Shown piece by piece: positions 32,901 through 43,857 of a stretch of DNA of 64,000 bases. The stretch lies in the NCBI GenBank assembly GCA_003116995.1, contig BDSL01000004.1, forward strand, positions 1,798,001 through 1,862,000, written 5' to 3'. Positions within the stretch are counted from its first letter, which is position 1. Every line of letters begins with the position of its first letter. The notes beneath the pieces are model-generated. The model worked only from the letters and a program-made list of their open reading frames with translations, was not told the origin of the DNA and searched no databases. The position numbers and the translations under genes were made by a program. This DNA comes from Yamagishiella unicocca (taxonomy: Eukaryota > Chlorophyta > Chlorophyceae > Chlamydomonadales > Volvocaceae).

Positions 32901-35711
32901 TGGGTGGGTGTGTCAGTGGGTGGCTGGCTGGCTGGCTGGCTGGGTCTATCGTGTCCGTGCACCGAGGAGGATGAGCGGGGAAAGGGATGGAGAAGGGCAG
33001 CGGGAGGAGAGCAGCCCTGGGGTGCGTTCTTGCCGGGCGCTCTCCATCTAGGGGTTTATAGGCGGCCGTAAGGATGAGTCGTTTGTTCCCTGCGGGGCTG
33101 CACGTGGGAGTCACAGGCGCGGCCCTCTTGACCCCGCTAGGTCGGGAACGACGTAGGATGGTTTGGTAAAACGAATATTAATGGCCAGCAGGGCGTGTCA
33201 GTGGGGATGGGATGTGGAATAGTGAGGGTAGCGTGGAGTGGGTTTTGAGGAAGACCCGTGGATGCGAGAATAACCGTTTAGAATAGACGCTTTAAGATGC
33301 AGAGTGGGTCGGGCGGGACTGGGCGATGGCTGGACTTGGCGACCCCAGCTCCATATGTGCGTGCACGTCCCCGCCTTCCTCCAACCACAGGGCATCCTCC
33401 ATCGCGACTTGAAGCCAGAGAACATCCTCTTCACCCGCAACATGACGTTCAAGCTCTGCGACTTTGGTCTGGCGATCGATCTGCGTGACGAGAGAGCCGT
33501 CACGAGGGCGGGGGTGGGTGCTGGCAGGGGGGGGGCGCGGGCAGGGCAGTGGCGTGCGGAAACATCCCGGCCCTGGTATCCAGGGGTCCCTGCTGGCCGG
33601 CCCGTGCTAGGAAGTGTCGTGGAGCCCCTGGCACACGACACTGACTTTCCGTGTCTGTGCGAGGGTTACTTCATGTCGCTGTTTGCGTCTTGAGGAATGA
33701 CGCGGATACGGTTCATCAGCGGAGGGCCGGAATGCGTCCGGTTGGCTCTGGTGCTGACCCACATGCGATGGTGCTGACCACATGTGATGGTGCTGACCCA
33801 TTCTCACATGGAAGGAAAACAGCATATAATAAAGCTAAGAATACACTTGTGATGGTGCTGACCCACATCCTTGCATGCTGTTTTGGTTGCTGAGGTCACC
33901 CGTAACTCCGCCTCGCAACCCACCATCGGCGGCTCTCCCTGTTCCGTTGCCTGCTGCCCCTACGTCCTCCACAGACGCTTGAGTACATGGCCCCAGAGGG
34001 TGAGTTCGTGGGGTTTGGCAGTTAGCGGTTGTGGAGCTCCGCGCAGATAGCAGTGGGATGCTGATTGTGTGTTTTGAGAGGCGTCCCTGGAACGCATCCA
34101 CCCAGCCATTGGCCTCGACCTCGCGAAGATGGTCATGCTCCGGAACCAGCTTTTCCTAACCGCCGCCACTTCCCCCCGCCCTCGGTTTGTCGGCCGTGGA
34201 TTCGCGGATTCTCTTATTAAAAAAACCCGCTCACTTGCCGCAGTGCTCGAGTGCCCCTTCAAGAGCCGGCCCATTGACAACAAGGACAACGAGCGCCTCC
34301 ATTACACCGCCGCCGTGGACGCGTGGGCGGTGGGCGTGCTGGCGTACGAGCTGCTGGTGGGCCGCCCGCCTTTTGAGGCGCCGGAGCGAGAGGGCGTGGA
34401 GGACTGCATCCGGCGGCAGGTGGGAACCGCGGAGACGCCGGGGACTGGTTATGACTGACGACGGGCGTGACGACAGCTTCCCGCACCCCTATGTGCTCAC
34501 CCCCGCTCACCCCCGCCACATGCACCCGTGCATGCCATATCCGCAAACCTCGTATCTGCAACCCTCGCCACCTCGCTCCCCTGCCCCCCCGTAGACTCCT
34601 CGCTTCCCCTTCGGCCTCTCCGAGCTGGCCCGCTCCTTCATCGCCACGGCGCTCCAGAAGGACCCCGACCAGCGCCCCACGGTGCAGGAGATGCTGGCGC
34701 ACCCCTTCATCCGCGGAGGAGCCGCCGCACCGCGCGCCGCGTCGGGCACAGCCACCGTCGTCACCGCCGGTGCTTCCCAGCAGCCTCGCCCAGCCGGCTC
34801 CGCCACCAGCTCCGCCGTGAGCACCGCCGCAGCAGTGGCCGCGCTCGCCGGCGGCAGCGTCGGCGGCGTACAGACGCCGGCGTCGGCGTCCAAGGCCAGC
34901 GGCAAGGCCAGCGGCGCCGTTGGCAACCGCGCCGTCGCCGTCGCCGGCGGCATGGACGACGACGACCTGGGCGTGGGGTCACTGGCCAACCGTATGAAGA
35001 GCTACACTGCCGGCAAGGCTATCGCCATCAGCCACCAGGCGCTGCAGGCGAACCGTCACATGCACCTGCCACACGTGGGGGATGACCCCGCCAATGCGGT
35101 GCGTGGGGGCACGGACCTGACCGCACCCGGTAGCGCCTCGAAGATGCCAGGAGCGATGGCCGGGCCGGGCCCAGGAGCGGAGCCGGTGAGTGCACGCTTG
35201 CGCTTGGGAGGGCAGAGCGGTGGGCAGTTGCTCTGGGTTGGGGGCGAGGGCGCGTCGGACGCGGGCGCTCGGTCTCGCTGTGGCCCAGCGTGGGAGCGCT
35301 TGCGGACGGCTGGAGCGGAGAATGCGCGTGAGGAGGGAAGGGGACGGGGGAAGGGGTCCAGGGAGGGAGTGCATGTACGGATGGCGGACGAGCGGAGCAC
35401 CCGCCGTACGCTCGCACGCGCCCGGCGGAAGATTTACCCCGGGGAGGTGGTTCGCATGCGGGCGGGCAATGGTCTCCCGGGTGCGTGCGTACCGCCAACG
35501 CACCTGGGTCCCAAGCCGCTTGCTCCAGGCCACGCAGCTGACATGCGCGCCTACCTTCCCCTCCTCGCCCTCCTCACCCTCCCCCACCCTTTACCTCCCC
35601 CAGTTGGCCGGAAGCAAGCTGTCGAGCCTCAATCCGAAACTCGCGGCCTCTTTGGGGGTCGGCGCCAACAATGGGCTGGGACGCACCGCGAGCGTTTCGC
35701 GCCTCATGTAA
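29998..35711 (+). CDS. Aurora-like Ser/Thr protein kinase
   Basis: Exons: 29998-30681, 30919-31032, 31285-31397, 31724-31855, 32765-32849, 33391-33513, 33975-33999, 34244-34419, 34595-35185, 35604-35711 (TAA); 716 residues, all phases consistent. Residues 1-252 are Ser/Thr/Pro-rich with an acidic DEYEDNEHELNDND patch. The kinase domain is about 253-524. The glycine loop is degenerate (KMYKGYASSVYKA). Lys287 lies in VCLKAY, HRDLKPEN has Asp382, DFG has Asp400, and the activation segment is ERAVTRAGTLEYMAPE. The segment WAVGVLAYELLVGRPPF and the RAGTLEYMAPE style match Aurora and algal Aurora-like kinases. The known Chlamydomonas member CALK controls flagellar length and disassembly and is of similar size, but orthology is not shown. 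The C-terminal 190 residues are Ala/Gly/Ser-rich. Confidence 0.85.
32880..32945 (+). repeat. GGGT/GGCT tetranucleotide repeats
   Basis: Short (GGGT)n then (GGCT)n runs follow the donor of intron 5 (32850-33390) of the Aurora-like kinase gene. Confidence 0.6.
33236..33309 (+). repeat. Dispersed short repeat A, copy 3, with flanking direct repeats
   Basis: A 58-bp element (33244-33301, core GAGGAAGACCCGTGGATGCG) lies between two copies of GAGTGGGT (33236-33243 and 33302-33309), as expected of a target-site duplication. It sits in intron 5 of the Aurora-like kinase gene, sense orientation. Confidence 0.75.
33750..33870 (+). repeat. GATGGTGCTGACCCACATG repeat
   Basis: About four imperfect copies of a 19-27 bp unit in intron 6 (33514-33974) of the Aurora-like kinase gene; the last is separated by about 50 bp. 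Confidence 0.7.
34182..34221 (+). repeat. Dispersed short repeat B, copy 2
   Basis: Core CCGTGGATTCGCGGATTCTC preceded by TCGGTTTGTCGG and followed by TTATTAAA. It lies about 22 nt before the acceptor of intron 7 (exon 8 starts at 34244), in the position of the branch-point and pyrimidine-tract region. Confidence 0.85.
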
Positions 35712-38700
35712 GGCAGCCGGGCGCGGGTTCCGGAGCGCAGGGCCGAGGGAGGGCGCGCGAGTGCGAGTGCGGCGCGCGAATCATAAGCCGGAGGGTTCGC
35801 AGGGACGCACGCGCGCAGGCATGGCGTGTTTGGTCGCGTGCGATGGCGATGAGAAATGTTGTCGCAGGATGGTGGATGAGGCGCGCGCGTGCGGTGCTGC
35901 TGCCTGCGTGGATGCCAAGCTGCTTAGGCGTCGTGACAGGGGGCGAGGCAGGGGGCATGAGGTGGGAACATGTCCGGGTCTCTTGAGGGATTCCGCTGGG
36001 TACTCATGGCCCGCGAGCATACAGTTTAGTCAATCTATTGCGCTCAGGTGCTGCCCGTGTGCTGCGGCGTGGTTTGCAGTCCACCGGCGTCTCATTATGA
36101 GGAAAGTGATGTGGGAGCGGGCGCCGCAAAATGCGCCTCTCATAACTATCTTTGCATCGCTTGGTCGCGGTTGCGCGGCATAAGTTACTTTCAGTGATGG
36201 AAAGGGGCCGTTGGTGGTGCAGTAGCGTGAAGGAGCGGGGGGGTTGTAGGGGTGTCGTCGACGCGGCTGTTCAGCCTGATTGCTGTCTGTCGCCCTCCCT
36301 GTCGTCCATACGACATACGGCACCCCGGTTTGAGCTCCTTCTGGATAGGCTGGGTGCCGTACCTCGGCACGGGCCGTGAACGAGAGCGCTGTTCCTTTGG
36401 GGCCGCCACGCCGAGACAGGCCTGCAAGTACTTGAGAGTGATGGGACGGCTGGCTGGCTTAGGGGAGCTGCGGCGCGCGCGATCGACGCATGCTTCGCGT
36501 GCGCGCGGCTCCCGATGGGACTATCATCTAATCCCTTCCGCTTTTCTGTTTACTGGTGGTAGGATGATGGTGGTGTTTGTGAGGGAATGGTGTCTGGCCC
36601 ACTGGTGGTAGGATGATGGTGGTGTTTGCGCGGTCGGACGCGACACCCTGTGCTCCTCTGCATTGGACGGGTGACGGTCGGGGGGCATGGGAGGCAGCGG
36701 CACGTCGTCTGGTGTAGCGTATCGATTCGACTAACAGTAAGAGCGGTGGCGGCACGGGAGGCCTGGCGGGCAGGCACATCCACCATCATCGGCACAGCGC
36801 CAGCAGGTTGCTGACCAAGCCCCCGGCACAACCAAGGAAAGGAGGAAGCAGTTTCACGCTTCTCCAGAAGCGCAGCGCTGTTGTGGGGTCTCTTTGTGGT
36901 TTTTCTTGGCGGCAAGGTGTGGTTTGGGACGGCGAGGGCCATTGCCCGGGGCTACTTTACTGCTTATGCGCATCGTGTCCTGAGGGCTTGGATTCCATTG
37001 ACGGGGGGTCCTCACAACCGGTGGATCGACGGATGCTTGCAAACTTGTGGAGCGTTCTCATGACGCGCAGACCCGACCGAGGATGTGACCAATTCTCTGT
37101 GCTGCCGTTTGATTTGCGCGCGATCGTATGGTGGTTTGGTGGGAACCGCGCGACGGAGCGGTCTCCACGCCCCCCCACCCTCGGTCGTTGGGGTGGAGAG
37201 AATGGGGCTGGGTTATCATATTTGTTTGGGAATTCGCAGATTCGTCAACTGCCCGCCGTGTACACGGCTTCAAGAGCCTCCGGGGGCTCCTGTCCGCGTT
37301 TCTTTTGGTGTGCGGGTGCATTCACTTCGACGCCGGCCTACCTCCCCGGGGTGTCGCATGTGTCGTTGCATGCGGACTCGGGTCGGTTCTGCTTGTTACG
37401 GTGACTTATTTGAAACCCGGCAGCGATCTGGGTTTCAGCTTTTATGGCGGATCAATAAGGTGTCTGGAAGGTTAGGGTCCGGCGTTGAAATACAAGCACC
37501 CGCGGCGATGACAGTTGCGCTCTCGCCGGATTGTTGTTTCGCCCTGGCCGGATGAACCGCCGCAGGAAGAGCGTGTGCAGTGGCGGGCCGCGGTGGATTC
37601 ATTGACGGCGAGTTCGGACAGATGATTGACACATATAGGTTCGCCGTGGTGTTTCCTTCGTAGGCTCTTGAGGGGTAACCGGATAAAAATTGAGGTTCAT
37701 GCCCCCAGGTCCCGAAATGTCTGACATGAAAGTGCACAAGGTGTATTGTTTAGGTGCAAGTCGCACAGTGGCCTGGCTGTCTGGAGCTGCCGTACGGTGT
37801 GCTGGTTGTACAAGTATATAACCTCGCGGCTGGGACCCGGCTCGCGGCCTGACGCGCGCGTGATGCAACATGCATAGGCTGTTGGCGGAGCGGGCTTGGA
37901 ACGCTGGAAGGCAATCCAGCGGGGCGTGGCACGCATGGTGGCGTGGCACTCCACCGGAAGCTTTGCCTCCCTAACCAGTCAACTTGGTTTGGAACGCGGC
38001 GTGAACGCCGGGGTTCTCCTGCCATCTGCGCCGTTTTTCGTGCATGTATTGGGATGATGGATCCTCCTGCTGAGGCCGAACACCCACATAAACCCAGCCG
38101 TATCCACTGGGCGTCATTATTGCTTTTCAAATCGTGCTAGACGTTGTGAGTGACGGTGTTTGCAAGCTTTTTATTCTGTACACCTCTGATTCGTGTGTAT
38201 CATTCCCTGATTATGTCTTCCAAGCTCATGGGTGGGGTCGCATTACAGGAGGAGAGGCAGTCAAGGTTCTTTGCCTGAAGCCCCTACCCCCTTTCAGCCG
38301 CCGTCGGATGACTGCGGATGTTGTGATCTGAAACAGAGGAGATCTCAAGATGCGCCGGACTGCGCCTCCGCATGGGACAGATTGCGACTCACAGCTCCTA
38401 TGGATTGGATCATACCTTCTGCACAGAGTCCCCAACGCTTCCGCAAAGCTTAAAGGTACATCTTCCGAATTACATGCACCGTCGAGTCAGGGCTCCCGGT
38501 GACGGCAACGTCGGTACCGTGTTACGGAGGCAGATGTGCCGCGTGCAGCTAGGTAAATGGACGACATTACGGCCGGTGCCATAGCCCTGAAGCGGGAGAA
38601 AGCGAAAACCAGGGGGAACAAATGACGGTGTGCACCGCCGCACACGCTGTGTGCAGCATCGCTATCATATCGGGGATCTACTTCCACAAATACCACTCAT

Positions 38701-39487
38701 GCCAAACCTTTCTGCTGCGAGCCCATGCGATGGGCATGAGCAGTTAGGAGCAGAAATGGGCCCTGCACCGGACGCTGCCGGACGTGACAGTAGTGACAGA
38801 ACATTTCAGCGACGCCTGGCCAGCTACAGGTAGAATGGATTTGCAGCGGACTTGCCTGACCAGCCGCCATTGCTGCTGTAACCAATCATTCTGGATGCGT
38901 CGAATAGCCGATGCATCGCATGGGGATGTACGACGTCGACCCCACCAGACACGAAAACCTGCCTTACAGCAGGGAAGGGGTCGATCTTATGCCCTCCTCC
39001 GCTTTAATCTTGTATCATGGAAGCTATGGAAAATTGATAATGGATGCTGCAGACTACGGGTAGAGGCATAGTGATTCGGGGAGGCCGATGACGGTGCAGG
39101 AAAACAGTTGCCTTGCTGCTCCACAGGAGACTTATGGTCTACATCTTCCATTTGTGACGGGCTGGCGTGCGGGTTTTGTGACACAAAAGTGTCACAAGCA
39201 TGCATGACAGAGGAAAATGGAAACGGCTTAGCTTAATTGGGTGACTCCATTGTTTAACATCCAGAAACAACGCTTTGCGATTTCCGAAATCAGAAGGTGA
39301 AGGCAAACATGCATCCTTGTCACAACGTAAGCGGTACAACGTACGGCGGACTTACCCAATGGAATAAATAGCGTAGGGCATGACATAACTTACTCATAAT
39401 TCTCACGCAACCTTCAATTTCGGTTTCGATATTACTGCTACCAGTCTGTTCCAAACACTAGTTGCCTTTTGTGCGGTGTATATTGAA
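35712..39487. other. Gene-free interval between the kinase and the GFY gene
   Basis: It should hold the kinase 3' UTR and the GFY promoter. A GGTGGTAGGATGATGGTGGT direct repeat (two copies, about 36553-36630) is the only clear structure. Composition is mixed and less GC-rich toward 38-39.5 kb. I find no supported exon chain. Confidence 0.45.
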
Positions 39488-41054
39488 ATGGCGCGCGATG
39501 CGCAGGATACTTTTCATGAGGGCACCGACCTAGAGTCTCAATCATCGGACTGCAAGCCGAAGCCTCAGGGTGTGCAAGCGGCCCCGGTTAAGGCGCCGAA
39601 GGAGTGGGTTCGCGGCGACCCGGGTGAGTCGTAGCGACATGCAGTTTCACCCGATTCGGAAGCGTCCGTCCCGCCGCTGAACAATACTTCCCTTTTCTGC
39701 CATTCCAGGGCCTTTTGGACTTTTATGCTTCGGCATGACAACATGGTGAGGATATTCGGCAGAAACCGCTCGGGGTCAAGAGAATAATGGCAGTGAGGTT
39801 TCATTAAGTGCGATTGCGTCGCTGCCTCCTAGCTTCATCGTCCGAAGAAGCTCTAAATAACTCCCTTGTGAAGCGATTGCTGTGGAGCTTTTGGCCTGCT
39901 CTGACTCCTCCTCCCCCCTTTTGGTCGCATAATTTGTCGACGATTTCTACGCTGCTCGCGCTGTTTCAAGCATGCTCATGTTCATCACAACAGGGTGCGT
40001 GACCTTCCATGTATTTTGCGTCGAAGCGGTGTGGCACGGAATGCTGACCCTGCCGGATGTTTGTGCGCAGATGGAGCGAGAAAACGTTTCTTCCTACCGT
40101 GTTCTGCTACGCTCTATTTTACGGAGGATTAGGACAGTTCGTTGCAGGCGTCCTCGAAGTAAGCTGGTTAGCGTTCGTACGTACCGGCAATGTGTACCTT
40201 CCACCTTGTACCGGCAATGTGTACCTTGTCTCTGCGCTGTTGTTAAGAGTATCTATTAACAATGCCTTACTTAGTAAGTAGTGCCTCTTCGGCCGTTGGA
40301 AGTCGCGGTCCTCCGGACTGACAAACACATACAACTGGCTGACACGGGTCGGAGCAGTATGTAGTCCCCCCGAACACCATGATTGTTAACCGATCGCTAT
40401 ACACCCTCCAAACATGTGTAATGTGCTCAGCTCATCAAGGGCAATACCTTCGGCGGCACTGCGTTCGCCAGCTACGGTGCCTTCTGGATGGGCTGGTAAG
40501 TATCCCCTCGCTGCGTGGAATGTCGGAAGCATTTCTGCTAAACTGTCCTTGTGCTTCGTAGGTTCCTTCTCGAGTACCTGTCGGTTTCCAACCCCGCTAT
40601 CTACCACGTGGCCCAAACTGGCAAGACGTTGTGGTGCGGCCTGTGGGCCGTCCTAACTGCCGGTAAGCCACATGCACTTCACCATCTGCATAGCAATGAT
40701 GGTTCCGCCAAGAGCTTACTCTGTGACAGCGGCCCGTGCGCAATATTGTCAAAATGCCAGGCGACACCTGCACCGAATGGCCAGGACGTTGACTTACTTC
40801 CCTCGGCTGACTCCACTGCAGGCTTCTTTGTCGTGACCCTGAGGAAGAATGGCTGCCTGATGACAATCTTTTCCACCTTGGTCATCACGTTCTCCTTGCT
40901 GGCGGGCGGCATGTGGAACGAGCGCAGCGAGATCGCCGCCGGCTATTTTGGTTTCTTCTGCGGCGCGTCGGCCATCTACGCCGCATTCGCCTTCCTTTAC
41001 AAGGTTGAGCTGGGCATCATGCTGCCTGGCGTGCGTCCTGTTGCGTACATTTAG
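39488..41054 (+). CDS. GFY: GPR1/FUN34/YaaH (GFY) family acetate transporter
   Basis: Exons: 39488-39623, 39709-39745, 39971-39994 (24 nt), 40071-40158, 40431-40495, 40562-40662, 40822-41054 (TAG); 227 residues, all phases consistent. A hydrophilic N-terminus of about 45 residues leads into PFGLLCFGMTT, then MLMFITTGWSE, ALFYGGLGQFVAGVLELIKGNTFGGTAF, SYGAFWMGW, and two or three C-terminal helices, the six-helix layout and motif order of the GFY/SatP family. Yeast Ady2 and bacterial SatP carry acetate or succinate; several Chlamydomonas GFY proteins are linked to acetate use. The membrane location here is not predicted. Base use is less GC-rich than in neighbouring exons. Confidence 0.9.
40184..40230 (+). 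repeat. Duplicated TACCGGCAATGTGTACCTT segment
   Basis: Two copies about 25 bp apart in GFY intron 4 (40159-40430). Noncoding. Confidence 0.6.
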
Positions 41055-43857
41055 GGTTTAGGGTAAACTGCAGACTTGGTGTTGGGAGGCCCTGGTCCAG
41101 CAGTAAAGCAGCAGCTTGCTGTTCACCAGAGGAGGAAAGGTCCATTTCGTCGGCTCTAGAATTCGGATTTGTGTCTTGAAGGGTTGGGATCATGTACGGA
41201 TTGAGTTTGTGGTTGTGACGTGATAATAATCCTCGGTTTTGCCGGCACATGCATCTGGAATGAGACGAAGCCTGCGAACAAGCAGGAAAACATACGCGGA
41301 AGACAAAAGTGCTGCCTGCATTGGGTCCACGGTCAAGCATGTCCTTACTCGAGCCCTTCGACCGCCCCTTTTCCACTAGGTGGTTGGGTAGAGACACGGG
41401 CAGGCAGTAACTGCCATGCCTCCAACGACCCTAACATTCATTACTTTGTTCTATGGCGGGTGGTCTGTTACATGGCATCGGGGGTCAATGTACGTGCCAT
41501 AATTGTGGAGCGCTGTCACTAGCGCGACGCTACGGGCTGGCGTTCAGCTGCGGGTTACGTCGCTTATGGAGACTGGGGTAAAGGTTCAGGGTATGCGGGC
41601 GTAGCGCAGGTTATTCATGCAGTGCGATGAAGTAAGCTCTGGAAAAGGATAAGCGTCGTAGAATGGCGGTTTCGGGTGCTGTTTGCACTTCTGTTCATTA
41701 ATAAGCTACTAGATTCGCTTTGCGCTCAGAGGTTTGCACACCACATCAAGAGCAATATTGCCTTAAATCGTTGGTTGCGTATTGTGAGGGTCGAGTATCT
41801 AGCCTTCGCGTGTGTTTTAAGACAGTCGGTGTTCACCGACCGTTTGGTGTTCGAGGCAAACCTTACCGCCGTTCTTGAGGGGTACTTTTGAGGCACGCCT
41901 CGGCGCTTTGCGGCCGTCGACATTAATCGAGTGTGACTGAGGGCCCGTGGTACCAAGACGATTTCAGGGGCGTGGTCAAATCTGTGTGTGCACTTTATTT
42001 CTTGTGAACCTGATATGGCTGTCTTCAGGTAACATTTTGAGGTTGGATGCAGCCGGGTTAGGCGCTTGTGAGTGCGTCATTGTTCTCGTGCAGTGTGCTG
42101 GCGCGATTCCTGGCCCAAGTCAGCAGCATTTGGAGGGATTACCAGCTGCGTTCCGTGCATGTCGCACCCAAAATTGCAGGCAGGCGACAGGGCCGAGCCA
42201 GTAGCCGCCTTGTCGTCGGGCATAATGCTGGCGTCTTCAAACCTCATACTGTAGTAGTATTGTAGAACAAACATCGGTTACGTACAATGACGTTTTTGGT
42301 CTAGACACCCCTGTAACAAGTACTGCACTATAATGCTTACTGTAGCTCATGTAACTTGCTGTAAATGGGAGATTGGTATGTGAGGGGCATTGGTAGTAAT
42401 ACAGAGTTGCTTGCATGCGTGATGGTCTTCATGATGCTCTCCTACTGTGCAGCCTGGCACGAAACAGCGAGTAAGCATCACGCACTTGTTAAAGCTTGCA
42501 GTTGCCATACTCTTTAAGGGCATGTGTTGCGCCCTGCGACTCACGTCATTTGGTAAAAGCAGTTGCATGGTTTGATTGCTTGTTTTTGTAGTAGGTGTAT
42601 TAGTGCTACCGGTCCAGTTGGGTGCGAAACCAACGAACACATATGGAGGTGTGCTGTGTATCGGGGCGAGACCAACGGACACGTTTGGAGGTGTGCTGTA
42701 AGACAAGCAGATTTATCAGCCCTCAACATTATGTTCACCAGCTGTTGCCTGGGGGGGATTCGGTCTCTAGGGCTGATCTGCGTGGGCTTAGATCGTCTGT
42801 CAAATGGCCAATAGTCGGCGCTGTCGCCATGTGATTACTCCAGCTTTTACCCACAGGCCTATTGAGACGTCTGAAGTTGGGTTCCGCTTGCCAACTTGCC
42901 CGCCGCATCGTCCGGAGCATCCTATTCGCTCTCAACCTGACGCAATAGACGTAAATCGTGGGCCGAGTCAGTCCTAACCAGGGGGCAAAGCTAACCAGTC
43001 CTAACCACTGGATGGACGTTGCGCTCATAGCATCCAAAATATGGTGGGCGATGGATGTACTGCTCTCAGGTAGTGTCTCTGACAGCAAGAACAGTGGGTT
43101 GGCGTCGCGAGGACCAACGACGAAAACCTTGGGTCGTCCTGGGACTTCCTGGGTAAGACTCTGGGAAAGCTTTTAACGTTTTTCGCTGTTGCTTACGCGG
43201 TATACCTCTGTGCACGGTTGGGCACATTGATCGCCTCATACACTGGCTCGAATCCAATCACAAGCAAACTCTGTGGCCGAGCAGCGCCACATTGGCAGTA
43301 GCCAATAATGAAGGGTGGCACAGCTGTGTCAGCGCGCCTGGGTGAGATGGTTAATCCCATACATATAGTGCATCCACTACAAGCTTCTGGACGACTGTGA
43401 TGTTCGATTCCTCGTGCGAGCCCCTCCTTTGTGAGGGCGCACCTGCAATTAGTGCAACAGCCTGAACATCTGTGCTTGCATAAGTGGCCATTCAATGCAT
43501 CATAATTAAGCAAAGGGACTATGCATTCGTGCTCCGACATTGTTTTGTTACTCAGTCGATAAGGCCCAGCGGGTACAGGTAGTCCTTCCTGTCGCCTTCG
43601 GTGCTTGCACGACTGTAACCAACCGTCGGGCTTCACATGCAGCTCAGCTTAATACTAAAATACAAGCCATTAAGCTTCTCCCGGGCGAAGTATCATACAT
43701 GCCACCCCTTTGAGATAGGTCACCATCTTTTGTACCCGTTATTGAACATTGCGTGTATTTAATAAAGGATAGAATAAGAAAGACAACGTGAACTGGCAAG
43801 TGGAGGGCAGCAGGGGCGTCTGTGGCGCCGCTCGACTTTGCTGCGGAATCCAGCAGG
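41055..43857. other. Interval between the GFY and PKD2 genes
   Basis: It contains the GFY 3' UTR (TGTAA candidates at 42312-42316 and about 42358) and the PKD2 promoter. A tandem duplication of about 43 bp (GTGTGCTGT ends, AACGRACAC core) lies at about 42607-42703. A TTTAGGGTTTAGGG tract overlaps the GFY stop. No other gene is supported. Confidence 0.45.

Noticed and set aside
34682..35986. 434-residue frame as the kinase C-terminus
   Set aside because: It reads through a good donor (GTGAGT at 35186). The splice to 35604 gives a clean terminal exon ending at 35711.
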